Source: Litorihabitans aurantiacus | Lineage (GTDB): Bacteria; Actinomycetota; Actinomycetes; Actinomycetales; Beutenbergiaceae | Direction: 5' to 3' | DNA length: 64,000 bases | Assembly: GCF_030161595.1 (NCBI RefSeq) | Contig: NZ_BSUM01000001.1 | Location: forward strand, 1,922,001 to 1,986,000 | Shown here: positions 9,829 to 20,779 of the stretch, piece by piece | Layout: each line of letters starts with the position of its first letter | Numbering within the stretch: the first letter of the stretch is position 1 | The notes under the pieces: generated by a model | Databases searched by the model: none | What the model was told of the DNA's origin: nothing | What the model saw: only the letters and a program-made list of their open reading frames with translations | Made by a program: the position numbers and the translations under genes

Positions 9829-12582
9829 ATGACCACGCAGACCCCGGGCGCCGCCGTGCCCGCCGCCGACCCGACCGATCACGACCACGGCCTGCTGGAC
9901 GCCGTCGTCGTCCCGGACCGGGTGGGCGTCGAGGGGCTCGAGGAGCGCTGGGCGCCGGCGTGGGACGCCGCGCAGCTGCACGCCTTCGACCGCACCGCGC
10001 CGCGCAGCGAGGTGTTCTCGATCGACACGCCTCCCCCGACGGCGTCGGGCAGCCTCCACATCGGCCACGTGTTCTCCTACACGCACACCGACGTCGTGGC
10101 CCGCTTCCAGCGCGCGCGCGGCAAGCACGTGTTCTACCCGATGGGGTGGGACGACAACGGGCTGCCGACCGAGCGCCGCGTCCAGAACTACTACGGCGTG
10201 CGGTGCGACCCGTCGCTGCCCTACGAGGGCGACGACTTCGCGCCCCCGCACCACGGCGGCGCGACCAGCGTGAAGGCCGCCGACCAGGTGCCGGTCTCGC
10301 GCCGCACCTTCGTGCGCCTGTGCGAGCAGCTGACGGCGGAGGACGAGAAGCAGTTCGAGGCGCTGTGGCGTCACCTCGGGCTGTCGGTGGACTGGAACCA
10401 CCAGTACCAGACCATCGGGTCGACGGCGCGGGCCGTGGCGCAGACGACGTTCCTGCGCAACCTCGCGCGGGGCGAGGCCTACCAGGCCGAGGCGCCCGGG
10501 CTGTGGGACGTGACGTTCCAGACCGCCGTGGCGCAGGCCGAGCTCGAGGCGCGCGACTACCCGGGCCACTACCACTCGCTCGCGTTCCACGGGACGGACG
10601 GCGGCGACGTCGTCATCGAGACCACCCGCCCCGAGCTGCTCGGTGCGTGCGTGGCGCTGATCGCGCACCCCGACGACGAGCGCTACCAGCACCTGTTCGG
10701 CACCACGGTGACCACGCCCGTGTTCGGCGTCGAGGTGCCCGTGCTCGCCCACCCGTCCGCCGAGGCGGACAAGGGCTCCGGCATCGCGATGTGCTGCACC
10801 TTCGGCGACCTGACCGACGTGCAGTGGTGGCGCGAGCTGGACCTGCCCACGCGCTCGATCGTGCAGCGCGACGGTCGGATCACGCGCGAGGTGCCCGAGT
10901 GGATCACGGCGGAGGCCGGCCGCGAGGCGTTCGCCGAGCTGCTCGGGAAGACGACGTTCTCGGCGCGCACCGCCGTCGTCGACGCCCTGCGTGCGAGCGG
11001 CGATCTGATCGGCGAGCCGACCGCGACGCAGCGCAAGGCGAACTTCTTCGAGAAGGGCGACAAGCCGCTCGAGATCGTGACCTCGCGCCAGTGGTACATC
11101 CGCAACGGCGGCCGCGAGGTGCCGGGCGGCCGCGATCTGCGGGCGGAGCTCCTCGCGCGCGGTGACGAGCTCGACTTCCACCCCGACTTCATGCGGGTGC
11201 GCTACCGCAACTGGGTCGGCGGCCTGAACGGCGACTGGCTCATCTCGCGCCAGCGCTTCTTCGGTGTGCCGATCCCGGTGTGGTATCCGGTCGACGAGGA
11301 CGGCGAGACGCGCTGGGACGCGCCGATCGTGCCCGAGGAGGCGCAGCTCCCGATCGACCCCAGCTCCGACGTGCCCGCCGGCTACACGGCCGAGCAGCGC
11401 GGCGCCGCGGGCGGCTTCGTGGGCGACACCGACGTGATGGACACCTGGGCGACCAGCTCGCTGACGCCGCAGATCGCGGGCGGCTGGCTGCACGACGCCG
11501 ACCTGTTCGAGCGCGTCTTCCCGATGGACGTGCGCCCGCAGGGGCAGGACATCATCCGCACCTGGCTGTTCTCGACCGTGGTCCGCAGCCACCTCGAGCA
11601 CGACGCCCTGCCGTGGAGGCACGCGGCCATCTCGGGGTGGATCCTCGACCCCGACCGCAAGAAGATGAGCAAGTCCAAGGGCAACGTGGTCACGCCCATG
11701 GACCTGCTCGTGGAGCACGGCTCCGACGCGGTGCGCTACTGGGCCGCCTCGGCGCGCCTGGGGACCGACGCCGCGTTCGAGGTCGGCCAGATGAAGATCG
11801 GTCGCCGCCTCGCGATCAAGGTGCTCAACGCGAGCAAGTTCGCGCTCACGGCCGCCTCGGGCGAGGGCAGCGCCGTCGTGCTCGACCCGGCCGCCGTGAC
11901 CGAGGCGATCGACCGGGCCCTGCTGGCCGACCTCGCGACCGTGGTCGAGCAGGCCACCGCGGCGTTCGAGGGCTTCGACCACGCCCGCGCGCTCGAGACC
12001 ACGGAGACGTTCTTCTGGACGTTCTGCGACGACTACCTCGAGCTGGTCAAGGACCGCGCCTACGGTCGCGGCCCGACCGGGGCCGACGGCGAGCCCGAGC
12101 CGCTCACGCCTGAGCAGATCGCCTCGGCGCGCGCCGCGCTCGCGCTCGCGCTCGACGTGCTGCTGCGCCTGTTCGCCCCGTTCCTGCCGTTCGCGACCGC
12201 CGAGGTGTGGTCGTGGTGGCGCGGCGGTTCGGTGCACAGCGCGCCGTGGCCGACGACGGACGCGCTGCGGGCGGCCTCCGCGGGCTCGCCCGGTGGGGCG
12301 AGCGAGGGGCTCGTGGCGACGGCGGGGGCCGCGCTCGGCGCCCTGCGCAAGGTCAAGAGCGAGGCGAAGGTCTCCCAGCGCACGCCGCTGCTGTCCGCGC
12401 GGATCCTTGCGTCGGCGGTCGCGGCCGAGCAGGTGGCCGCGGTCGAGGCCGACCTGCGCGCCGCCGGGAAGGTGACGGGTCCGCTCGAGGTCGAGGTGGG
12501 CGAGCCCGTGGGCGGCGACGGCGAGGCCGTGGCCGTCGTCGTGGCCGCGCACGAGCTCGGCGAGGCCCCGCCGAAGCGCTGA
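9829..12582 (+). CDS. valS: Valyl-tRNA synthetase
   Basis: A 917-residue class I synthetase that charges tRNA-Val. The HIGH motif is in SGSLHIGHVFSYTH (near residue 73) and the KMSKS motif is in KKMSKSKGN (near residue 613). The CP1 editing domain (VVIETTRPELLGACVALIAH) is intact. The C-terminus carries an anticodon-binding domain and ends without an obvious long coiled coil. The ATG at 9829 follows a GGGGGG stretch acting as ribosome site. A strong hairpin follows the stop by about eight bases. Confidence 0.97.
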   Translation: MTTQTPGAAVPAADPTDHDHGLLDAVVVPDRVGVEGLEERWAPAWDAAQLHAFDRTAPRSEVFSIDTPPPTASGSLHIGHVFSYTHTDVVARFQRARGKHVFYPMGWDDNGLPTERRVQNYYGVRCDPSLPYEGDDFAPPHHGGATSVKAADQVPVSRRTFVRLCEQLTAEDEKQFEALWRHLGLSVDWNHQYQTIGSTARAVAQTTFLRNLARGEAYQAEAPGLWDVTFQTAVAQAELEARDYPGHYHSLAFHGTDGGDVVIETTRPELLGACVALIAHPDDERYQHLFGTTVTTPVFGVEVPVLAHPSAEADKGSGIAMCCTFGDLTDVQWWRELDLPTRSIVQRDGRITREVPEWITAEAGREAFAELLGKTTFSARTAVVDALRASGDLIGEPTATQRKANFFEKGDKPLEIVTSRQWYIRNGGREVPGGRDLRAELLARGDELDFHPDFMRVRYRNWVGGLNGDWLISRQRFFGVPIPVWYPVDEDGETRWDAPIVPEEAQLPIDPSSDVPAGYTAEQRGAAGGFVGDTDVMDTWATSSLTPQIAGGWLHDADLFERVFPMDVRPQGQDIIRTWLFSTVVRSHLEHDALPWRHAAISGWILDPDRKKMSKSKGNVVTPMDLLVEHGSDAVRYWAASARLGTDAAFEVGQMKIGRRLAIKVLNASKFALTAASGEGSAVVLDPAAVTEAIDRALLADLATVVEQATAAFEGFDHARALETTETFFWTFCDDYLELVKDRAYGRGPTGADGEPEPLTPEQIASARAALALALDVLLRLFAPFLPFATAEVWSWWRGGSVHSAPWPTTDALRAASAGSPGGASEGLVATAGAALGALRKVKSEAKVSQRTPLLSARILASAVAAEQVAAVEADLRAAGKVTGPLEVEVGEPVGGDGEAVAVVVAAHELGEAPPKR

Positions 12583-12589
12583 TGCACCA

Positions 12590-12637
12590 CTCGTGGGGAG
12601 GTTCCGCTGGCTGAGGCCTGCGGAACTTCCCCACGAG
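12590..12637 (+). terminator. 48-bp palindromic hairpin after valS (repeat copy 1)
   Basis: An almost complete palindrome beginning CTCGTGGGGAGGTTCCGC and ending GCGGAACTTCCCCACGAG. A second copy with four differences in 48 bases lies after pepN at 36700-36747. It is placed as a terminator, but there is no T tract. The repeated sequence suggests a small mobile palindromic repeat. Confidence 0.7.
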
Positions 12638-12685
12638 CGTCTCTCCTCCCGGGCTGCGGGCACCCTCGCTGGCAGGATGGAACGC

Positions 12686-14508
12686 ATGACCCAGCTCTCC
12701 GCGACGCCCGCCGTCGTGCCCGACGACCCGGCCGTCTCGATCCCGGGTGCCCTGCGCGACCGTGCCGCCGCCGCTCCCGACGCCACGATCCTCGAGCGAC
12801 GCGTCGCCGGTGCGTGGACGCCGGTCAGCGCCGCGACCTTCGTCCGCGAGGTCACCGACCTCGCCCGCGGGCTGGTGGCGTGGGGGCTGGAGCCGGGCGA
12901 CGTCGTCGCCATCATGGGGCGCACGAGCTACGAGTGGACGCTCGCGGACTTCGCGATCTGGAGCGCCGGTGGCGTGCCGGTGCCGATCTACGAGACCTCC
13001 TCCCCGACCAGATCGCCTGGATCGCCGGTGACTCCGGCGCGGTCCTCGTGCTCGCGGAGTCGGACGAGCACGCGGCGCGCGTGCACGCGGCGGCGGTCGA
13101 CGGCGTGCGCGAGGTCGTCACGTTCGGCGGGCTGGGCACGCTCGCCGGTCGCGCGGACGAGGTCGGGGCCGACGTCGTGGCGGAGCGGACCGCGGTGCTG
13201 CGCGGCTCCGACCTCGCCACCATCATCTACACCTCCGGGACGACCGGCCGCCCCAAGGGCGTGGAGCTGACGCACGGCAACTTCGTCTACCTGGCCCGCA
13301 ACGGTGCGCGCTCGGACCTGCACGACGTCGTCTCGCTGCCGCACTCGCGCACGCTGCTGTTCATGCCCCTCGCGCACGTGTTCGCGCGCTTCATCCAGGT
13401 GCTGTGCGTGGTCGAGGCGGGCGTGCTCGGGCACTCCCCCGACACGAAGAACCTCGTGGCCGACCTCGGCTCGTTCCGCCCGACGTTCCTGCTGGCCGTG
13501 CCGCGCGTGTTCGAGAAGGTGTTCAACTCCGCGCAGCAGAAGGCGGCAGGTGGGGTGAAGGCCCGGCTGTTCTCGTTCGCGACGAACGCCGCCATCGAGT
13601 ACTCGCGCGCCCTGGAGCGACCCACGGGGCCGAGTGCGGCGCAGCGCGCGCGGCACGCTGTCGCCCACCGGCTGGTGCTGCACCGGTTGACCGCGGCGAT
13701 GGGTGGCGCGCTCGAGTACGCCATCTCCGGCGGGGCGCCGCTCGGCGCGAGGCTCGGGCACTTCTACCGCGGGCTCGGCGTCACGATCCTCGAGGGCTAC
13801 GGCCTGACCGAGACGACGGCGCCCACCACCGTGAACCTGCCCGGTGACGTCCGCATCGGCACCGTCGGCCCGTCCTACCCGGGCACGCAGGTGCGCATCG
13901 CGGACGACGGCGAGATCCAGGTCGCCGGACCGCACGTGTTCCGCGGCTACCACGGCAACGCCGAGGCGACGGCTGCCGCGATGACGGCCGACGGGTGGTT
14001 CCGCACCGGAGACCTCGGGTCGATGGACTCGGGCGGGTACGTGACCATCACCGGGCGCAGCAAGGAGATCATCATCACCGCGGGTGGCAAGAACGTCGCC
14101 CCGGCCGTGCTCGAGGACGGGCTGCGCGGGCACCCGCTCGTGTCGCAGGTGGTCGTGGTCGGCGACGGGCGGCCGTTCATCGGGGCGCTGGTGACGCTCG
14201 ACACCGAGATGCTCCCCGGCTGGCTCGCCGGCAAGGGGCTGGAGCCGATGACCGTCGCCGAGGCCGCGGCGCACCCGGTCGTGCAGGACTCCCTGGTGCG
14301 CGGCACGGTACGGACCAACCGTGCCGTCTCACGAGCCGAGTCCATCCGGCGGATCCGGGTGCTGGACGTCGACCTCACGGAGGCGAGCGGGCATCTCACA
14401 CCGTCGCTCAAGGTGAAGCGGGCGGCCGTGCAGTCAGACTTCGCGGACGCGATCGAGGTGCTCTACGCGCCGGGCGGCGCCGGGCTCGACGTGCCCGCCG
14501 CGGGCTGA
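12686..14508 (+). CDS. Long-chain acyl-CoA synthetase (FadD15-like), frame broken once
   Basis: About 607 residues. An AMP-forming ligase that activates fatty acids to acyl-CoA. The ATP motif YTSGTTGRPKGVELTHGN, the LEGYGLTETTAPTTVN core and the GWFRTGDLGSMD hinge region are intact. The frame shifts by one lost base near 13008, after PIYETSS, where the family would read PDQIAWI. The start ATG at 12686 lies seven bases after CAGGAT, a -10-like box, so the mRNA may be leaderless; an in-frame ATG at 12677 is the alternative. Confidence 0.9.
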
Positions 14509-14556
14509 CACGGTCCCTCGGTCGGTTCGCCGGGTTCACCAGCGGCTCGGCCGCCT

Positions 14557-14751
14557 CGTCGGGCGGTGTCGCCGGCGCGTCGGGCGGTGTCTCTGGAGCG
14601 GCGGGCGGTTTCGGACGGGCCGCGCAGCCTCTCGACGGCGGACTGGCCGCATCGCCCCTGGTCACGGCACCGCGCTGAAGGTTCGTCGGCGAACGAACCG
14701 CCCGACGGATTGAGCAGACCGCCCGACGAATCAGTCAGACCGCCCGACGAA
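14557..14751. repeat. Three direct then three inverted copies of a GTCGGGCGGT motif
   Basis: Between the convergent synthetase and chorismate mutase genes, CGTCGGGCGGTGTC occurs near 14557 and 14578, with a variant near 14602. The opposite orientation (ACCGCCCGAC) occurs near 14697, 14717 and 14738. Any forward copy can pair with any reverse copy to give large alternative hairpins. A bidirectional terminator is the likely role. I see no gene in the 309-bp gap. Confidence 0.6.
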
Positions 14752-14817
14752 CGCGACGGGCCGCTCGGCCGGCTGGGTGGATCGTCCAGCGACGACACCG
14801 GGGCGGGCGCCGGGCCC

Positions 14818-15125
14818 TCACGCCTGGGAGGCGATGTCCTCATGGTGGCGGATGACCTCGGCCACGACGAAGGCGAAGAACTTCTCCGCGAAGACCGGGT
14901 CGAGCCCCGCCTCCTCCGCGAGCACCCGGAGGCGCGCCACCTGGCGCGCCTCGCGGCCGGGGTCCGAGGCCGGTAGCGCCAGTTCAGCCTTGAGCACGCC
15001 GACCTGCTGGGTGGCCTTGAACCTCTCGGCCATGAGGTGCACGAGCGCCGAGTCGATGTTGTCGATGCTGTGGCGCAGGCGCGCGAGCTCCGGCGGGATC
15101 GGCGGCAGCTCGGGGACGTCCGCCG

Positions 15126-15129
<4 letters not shown>
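14818..15129 (-). CDS. Chorismate mutase (AroQ type)
   Basis: A 103-residue all-helical AroQ-class protein converting chorismate to prephenate for Phe and Tyr synthesis. The helix-1 pattern [23 protein letters not shown] and the later [17 protein letters not shown] carry the Arg and Lys residues that bind the substrate. It ends with the [11 protein letters not shown] helix. The GTG at 15129 overlaps the clpX stop by four bases, so the gene is translated from the clpX message although the two functions are unrelated. Confidence 0.9.
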
Positions 15130-16411
<1,282 letters not shown>

Positions 16412-16538
16412 CGGCTCTCCTCCTCCCTCGTGCCCGGCTCGCGCCCGCACGTGTCGTCGGTCGACGCCGTCGGGCGCCAGGACCGGGTCCTCATCTGTCC
16501 GTTCCACCCTACGTCGCACGCTCGTGACGCGGGCGGGT

Positions 16539-16569
16539 GGTCCGGCGGGTGTGTCGCACCCGCCGGACC
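16539..16569 (-). terminator. Hairpin terminator after clpP2
   Basis: A perfect stem of 13 bp (GGTCCGGCGGGTG and CACCCGCCGGACC) with a 5-base loop, starting six bases past the clpP2 stop. It separates clpP1-clpP2 from clpX, which would then need its own promoter in 16412-16538. No T tract follows. Confidence 0.75.
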
Positions 16570-16574
16570 CACGC

Positions 16575-17261
16575 TCAGCGGGCGGGCGCCACGACCTTCT
16601 TGCGGCTCTCGAGCACCTGGTCGACGATGCCGTACTCCAGCGCCATCGGGGCCGTGAGGATCTTGTCGCGCTCGATGTCCTTGCGAACCTGCTCGACGTC
16701 GCGGCCCGTGTGGGCGGCCAGGGTGTCCTCGAGCCACTCGCGCATGCGGATGATCTCGTTGGCCTGGATCTCGATGTCGGAGGCCTGGCCGTACCCGCCG
16801 CCGGACATCGCCGGCTGGTGGATCAGCACGCGCGCGTTCGGGAGCGCGAGGCGCTTGCCCGGCGATCCGGCGGCGAGCAGCACGGCCGCGGCGGAGGCCG
16901 CCTGGCCGAGGCAGACCGTCTGGATCTGGGGGCTGATGTACTGCATCGTGTCGTAGATCGCCGTGAGCGCGGTGAACGAGCCGCCGGGCGAGTTGATGTA
17001 CATCGTGATGAGACCGTCGGGGTCCAGGCTCTCGAGCACGAGGAGCTGGGCCATGACGTCGTCGGCCGACGCGTCGTCCACCTGCACGCCGAGGAAGATG
17101 ATGCGATCCTCGAACAGCTTGGTGTACGGGTCCTGGCGCTTGAAGCCGTAGGCGGTCCGCTCCTCGTACTGCGGGAGGATGTACCGCGAGTCTGGCGACG
17201 TCGGAGCGGCGCCGCCGAAGCCGGCGGGTGCGGTGAGGTGCGTGGATGGCATGAGGTTCAC
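16575..17261 (-). CDS. clpP2: ATP-dependent Clp protease proteolytic subunit ClpP2
   Basis: A 228-residue serine peptidase. The serine is in [14 protein letters not shown], the histidine in [12 protein letters not shown], and the aspartate follows in the C-terminal part. The stretch [20 protein letters not shown] is typical of the actinobacterial ClpP2 type. It pairs with ClpP1 in a mixed 14-mer. A GTG at 17261 with AGAG upstream is used here; the in-frame ATG at 17252 is an alternative. It lies 35 bases after clpP1. Confidence 0.96.
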   Translation of the reverse strand: MNLMPSTHLTAPAGFGGAAPTSPDSRYILPQYEERTAYGFKRQDPYTKLFEDRIIFLGVQVDDASADDVMAQLLVLESLDPDGLITMYINSPGGSFTALTAIYDTMQYISPQIQTVCLGQAASAAAVLLAAGSPGKRLALPNARVLIHQPAMSGGGYGQASDIEIQANEIIRMREWLEDTLAAHTGRDVEQVRKDIERDKILTAPMALEYGIVDQVLESRKKVVAPAR

Positions 17262-17296
17262 GTTGCTCTCTCGAATCTCTCGAAGTCTCTGTGGTC

Positions 17297-17911
17297 TCAG
17301 TCGCTCGTCCCGCCGCCACCGGCGACGTTCGCTGCGCTCGTGACGACCTGGTCGATGAAGCCGTACTCGAGCGCCTCCTGCGCGGTGAACCAGCGGTCGC
17401 GGTCGGCGTCGGCGTTGACCTGCTCGGGGGTCTTGCCCGTCTGCTCCGCCGTCAGCTCGGCCATCACGCGCTTCATGTGGAGGATCAGCTCCGCGTTGAT
17501 CCGGATGTCGGTGGCCGTGCCGCCGATGCCGCCCGAGGGCTGGTGCATCATGACGCGGGCGTGCGGCGTCGCGTAGCGCTTGCCCTTCGCCCCCGAAGCG
17601 AGGAGGAACTGGCCCATCGAGGCGGCCATGCCCATCGCGACCGTGGCGACGTCGGGCTTGATGAACTGCATCGTGTCGTAGATCGCCATACCGGCGGTCA
17701 CCGAACCACCGGGCGAGTTGATGTAGAGCCAGATGTCCTTGTCGGGGTCCTCGGCGGCCAGCAGGAGCATCTGGGCGCAGATCGCGTTCGCGTTGTCGTC
17801 GCGCACCTCCGACCCGAGCCAGATGATGCGCTCCTTGAGCAGACGGTTGTAGACGTGGTCACCCAGCCCGAAGCTCTTCGGGTCGGCCTGGGCCTGAGGC
17901 ATCTCGCTCAC
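17297..17911 (-). CDS. clpP1: ATP-dependent Clp protease proteolytic subunit ClpP1
   Basis: A 204-residue ClpP. The serine is in [14 protein letters not shown], the histidine in [14 protein letters not shown], and the aspartate in [19 protein letters not shown]. The GTG at 17911 is supported by AAGGAG six bases upstream. It is first gene of clpP1-clpP2, with a TANNNT promoter and a ClgR-like box upstream. In actinobacteria the P1/P2 pair is needed together for activity. Confidence 0.96.
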   Translation of the reverse strand: MSEMPQAQADPKSFGLGDHVYNRLLKERIIWLGSEVRDDNANAICAQMLLLAAEDPDKDIWLYINSPGGSVTAGMAIYDTMQFIKPDVATVAMGMAASMGQFLLASGAKGKRYATPHARVMMHQPSGGIGGTATDIRINAELILHMKRVMAELTAEQTGKTPEQVNADADRDRWFTAQEALEYGFIDQVVTSAANVAGGGGTSD

Positions 17912-17977
17912 GTGGCGCTCCTTGAGTCGTCGTCCTGCACCGCGGGTCCCGAGGGTCTGCGCCGTGCGTGTTCCTCG

Positions 17978-18036
17978 ACATTAACGCCCGCACGCGGCAC
18001 GACCATGCCCGCGTCCGCACCGTTTCGCTGTTGGCG
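17978..18036 (-). promoter_or_regulatory. clpP1 promoter with ClgR-like box
   Basis: On the minus strand TAATGT (17983 to 17978) fits a -10 box. About 50 bases upstream, CGCTGTTGGCG at 18026-18036 matches the published actinobacterial ClgR pattern CGCYNANRGCG with one mismatch. The spacing suits an activator bound upstream of the -35 region. Confidence 0.6.
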
Positions 18037-18060
18037 CACATCAGCAGCCTCCTGACAGGA

Positions 18061-18108
18061 GCACGACGGCGGCCCGTCACCCCGAGGGGTGACGGGCCGC
18101 CGTCGTGC
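18061..18108 (-). terminator. Strong hairpin terminator after tig
   Basis: Perfect 23-bp arms separated by only GA: the left arm starts GCACGACGGCGG and the right arm ends CCGCCGTCGTGC. It lies 15 bases past the trigger factor stop. There is no T tract, as is common in actinobacteria. Confidence 0.85.
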
Positions 18109-18122
18109 GAGCGGTCGGAGGC

Positions 18123-19718
18123 TCAGGCCTCGTCGGCCGCCTTCTCGGCGGCCTTCTTGGTCGTCTTCTTCGCGGGAGCCTTCTTCGCCGGCGCCTCGGC
18201 GGTCTCCTCCGTCTTCTTGGCGGGGGCCTTGCGGGCGCGCTTCGGCTTCTCGGCGGGAGCCTCCTCGGCGTCGGTCGCCTCGGCGGTCTTCGCGGGGGCC
18301 TTGCGCACGCGCTTCGGCTTCTCGGTCGGGGCCTCGTCGGTGGTCGCGGCCGCCTCGGCCGGCGCCTCCTCGGTGGCGACCTCGACGACCTCGGTGTCGC
18401 CACCGTCGGCCGACGCACCCTCGCCCGACGCGGCGGCGTCGAGCTCGTCCGAGCCGATGAACGGCGTGAGGTCGACGGCGTTGCCGTCGCCGTCGGTCAC
18501 GCTCACCTGGCGCAGCGCGAGCGCGAGCGACTTGTTGCGAGCCAGCTCGCCGACGAACACCGGGATCTGGCCGGTCTTGTCCGCGTTCTGCACGAACTCG
18601 TTGGGGTCGACGCGGTACTGCTGCGCCGTGCGGACGAGGAAGTCGATGAGCTCCTCCTGCGCGACGCGCACCTTGAGCTGCTCGGCGAGCACGTCGAGGA
18701 GCAGCTGGCGGCGCAGCGACTCGGTGGCCTCCACCTGCACCTCGGCGCGGTGCTCGTCGTCCTCGAGGCGACCCTCGCCCTCGAGGTGGCGGTGCACCTC
18801 GGCCTCGACGACGGCGGCCGGGACCGGGAAGTCGACCTGCGCGAGCAGCGCGTCGAGGAGCTTGTCGCGCGCCTGCACGGCCTGGCCGTCGACCTTGCCG
18901 GCCGCAGCCTGGGTGCGGACGTCGTCGGTCAGCTCCGCGAGGGTGTCGAACTCGCTCGCGAGCTGCGCGAAGTCGTCGTCGAGCTCGGGGAGCTCCTGCT
19001 CCTTCACGGCCGTGATCGTCACGCTGACCTCGGCCTGCTCACCCGCGCGCTCGCCGCCGGCCAGCGGCGCGGTGAAGGTCGTGGACTCGTCGGCCGAGAG
19101 GCCGGTGACGGCCTCGTCGAGGCCCTCGAGCATGTTGCCCGAACCGATCTGGTAGGAGACGCCGGAGACCGTGTCGACCTCCTCGCCGTCGATGGTGGCG
19201 TTCAGGTCGAGGACGACGAAGTCGCCGTCCTTCGCGGCGCGCTCGACGCCCGCGAGGGTGCCGAAGCGCTGGCGCATGACCTCGATGCGCTCGTCGACCT
19301 CGTCGTCGGAGACCTCGAGCGAGTCGACCTCGATGGCGAGGCCGGAGAGCTCGGGCAGCGCGATCTCGGGGCGGACGTCGACCTCGGCGGTGAACGCGAG
19401 CTCACCCTCCTTGGCGGACGTGGGGATCGTGGTGACCTCGACGTCGGGCTGCCCGAGCGGGGACAGGCCCGCCTCGGTCACGGCCTCGCGGTAGAAGCCG
19501 GGCAGCGCGTCGTTGACGGCGTGCTCGATGATCGGGCCGAAGCCGATGCGCTGCTCCAGGATGCGCGCGGGGACCTTGCCCTTGCGGAAGCCCGGGATCG
19601 AGACGTCCTTCGCGATGTGCTGGTAGGCGTGCTGGATGCTCGGGGTGAGCTCGTCGAGCGTCACCTCGACGGTCAGCTTCACGCGGGTGGGCTCGAGGGT
19701 CTCGACGGCGCTCTTCAC
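18123..19718 (-). CDS. tig: Trigger factor with long Lys/Ala/Pro/Glu tail
   Basis: A 531-residue ribosome-bound chaperone and peptidyl-prolyl isomerase. The ribosome-docking signature GFRKGKVPARI is near residue 45, the FKBP-type domain is at roughly 150-240, and helical arms follow. From about residue 445 there is a low-complexity tail with repeated EKPKRVRKAPAK/EKPKRARKAPAK blocks alternating with acidic Ala-rich blocks. The GTG at 19718 (VKSAVETL, the usual family start) is preferred over one nine bases upstream because GGAG is then ten bases away instead of one. A TAGGAT promoter-like box lies near 19824. Confidence 0.95.
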   Translation of the reverse strand: MKSAVETLEPTRVKLTVEVTLDELTPSIQHAYQHIAKDVSIPGFRKGKVPARILEQRIGFGPIIEHAVNDALPGFYREAVTEAGLSPLGQPDVEVTTIPTSAKEGELAFTAEVDVRPEIALPELSGLAIEVDSLEVSDDEVDERIEVMRQRFGTLAGVERAAKDGDFVVLDLNATIDGEEVDTVSGVSYQIGSGNMLEGLDEAVTGLSADESTTFTAPLAGGERAGEQAEVSVTITAVKEQELPELDDDFAQLASEFDTLAELTDDVRTQAAAGKVDGQAVQARDKLLDALLAQVDFPVPAAVVEAEVHRHLEGEGRLEDDEHRAEVQVEATESLRRQLLLDVLAEQLKVRVAQEELIDFLVRTAQQYRVDPNEFVQNADKTGQIPVFVGELARNKSLALALRQVSVTDGDGNAVDLTPFIGSDELDAAASGEGASADGGDTEVVEVATEEAPAEAAATTDEAPTEKPKRVRKAPAKTAEATDAEEAPAEKPKRARKAPAKKTEETAEAPAKKAPAKKTTKKAAEKAADEA

Positions 19719-19896
19719 GGCAGGCACTCTCCAGGCGGTTGCGGAGGCCGACGGCGGTGCGTCGGCGAAGACTCGTTCGGTCGCGGTCGCGCGCGGGGCG
19801 CGACCGCCAGTTCAGCCGCCTATCCTATCGCGGCGCGCCGTGGCCGACGGACGGCGGGCGGGTCCGGCCGCCGATCGGGGCGACGCGGTGCTCAGA

Positions 19897-19925
19897 CGAC
19901 CTCCCGGAACGCCTCCGGGAGGTCG
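19897..19925 (-). terminator. Hairpin terminator after the 145-aa membrane protein
   Basis: A perfect stem CGACCTCCCGGA / TCCGGGAGGTCG with a 5-base loop, 28 bases past the stop at 19953 on the minus strand. Confidence 0.7.
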
Positions 19926-19952
19926 AGCTCGCCGTCGCTCTCGGGGCCGCGC

Positions 19953-20390
19953 TCAGTCCAGCATGATCCGGTCGTCGACGCCGATGTGGACCTGGACCGG
20001 GATGGGCGGGTCGAGGTCGAAGGTCACGCCCCCGGCCCTGGCCCGCGCCAACGCGCCCGCGCGGTCCGGGACCTGGATGCAGGGAGCGTGGCGCACGTGC
20101 CACCAGCCCACCGTGCGGCTGCGGAACTTCGAGGGCGTGAGTCGCGAGGACTCCCACGACGTGGCGGTCCGGCCCTCGAAGTCCACGTGCAGGCCGATGC
20201 GGGTCGGGTCGGTGTCGCCGCGGGCGATCGGCGACGGCGACACGACGACGGTCGCGGCGACCACCTGCCCGGGAACCGTGCGCACCGCACCGGCCCGGCG
20301 CCGGGCGGGCACGACCCACCGCTGCCAGGCGATGACGGCGATCGCGACGACGGCGAACAGCGTCGGGACGAGGGGGCCGAGGTCACCCAC
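19953..20390 (-). CDS. Small membrane-anchored protein of unknown function
   Basis: 145 residues from a GTG start. One N-terminal membrane segment (LVPTLFAVVAIAVIAW) is followed by RRRAG and a soluble domain with WWHVRHAPCIQVPD and alternating beta-like stretches. I do not recognise the family. The arginines after the helix suggest a cytoplasmic soluble domain. It is a single gene between tig and tRNA-Pro with its own terminator. Confidence 0.65.
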   Translation of the reverse strand: MGDLGPLVPTLFAVVAIAVIAWQRWVVPARRRAGAVRTVPGQVVAATVVVSPSPIARGDTDPTRIGLHVDFEGRTATSWESSRLTPSKFRSRTVGWWHVRHAPCIQVPDRAGALARARAGGVTFDLDPPIPVQVHIGVDDRIMLD

Positions 20391-20514
20391 GGCTGCACCC
20401 CCGGTGCGGCTCGGGCCGGGCGAGGAGGGGGCGGGACGGCGTCGTCATGCCCTCGATCCTGACGGACGACCGGGACCGCGGTGGGGACGGGATCGGCCCC
20501 GGCGCCCGGCGTGG

Positions 20515-20588
20515 TCGGGATGACAGGATTCGAACCTGCGACCCTCCGCTCCCAAAGCGGATGCGCTACCAAGCTGCGCTACATCCCG
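20515..20588 (-). tRNA. tRNA-Pro (anticodon TGG)
   Basis: A complete cloverleaf. The acceptor arm CGGGATG pairs with CATCCCG, the anticodon loop is TTTGGGA, and the T arm contains GGTTCGAATCC. The discriminator base is A at 20515 and no CCA is encoded. A TAGACT -10-like box lies at 20633-20628 on the same strand. Confidence 0.95.
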
Positions 20589-20705
20589 GAACCGATCGAG
20601 CACGAAGCGGCTCCGGTCGGCAGCGCGAGTCTAGGTCACGAGCCCCGGGCACCAACCTCGCTGCCGCTACACTCGACTCCGGCGCGGACCCCTGCGGGCC
20701 GCCGC

Positions 20706-20779
20706 GCGGATGTAGCTCAATGGTAGAGCCTCTGCCTTCCAAGCAGATGGTGCGGGTTCGATTCCCGTCATCCGCTCCA
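20706..20779 (+). tRNA. tRNA-Gly (anticodon TCC), CCA encoded
   Basis: The acceptor arm GCGGATG pairs with CATCCGC, the anticodon loop is CTTCCAA, and the T arm is GGGTTCGATTCCC. The 3' CCA is encoded at 20777-20779. A TACACT -10-like box lies at 20668-20673. Confidence 0.95.

Noticed and set aside
9730-12924. A 1064-residue minus-strand open frame opposite valS
   Set aside because: It has shadow composition, no family motifs and full overlap with the intact valyl-tRNA synthetase gene.
18105-20462. A 785-residue plus-strand open frame opposite trigger factor
   Set aside because: It is Gly/Leu/Arg-rich antisense sequence and would also run through the strong terminator at 18061-18108 and the membrane-protein gene.
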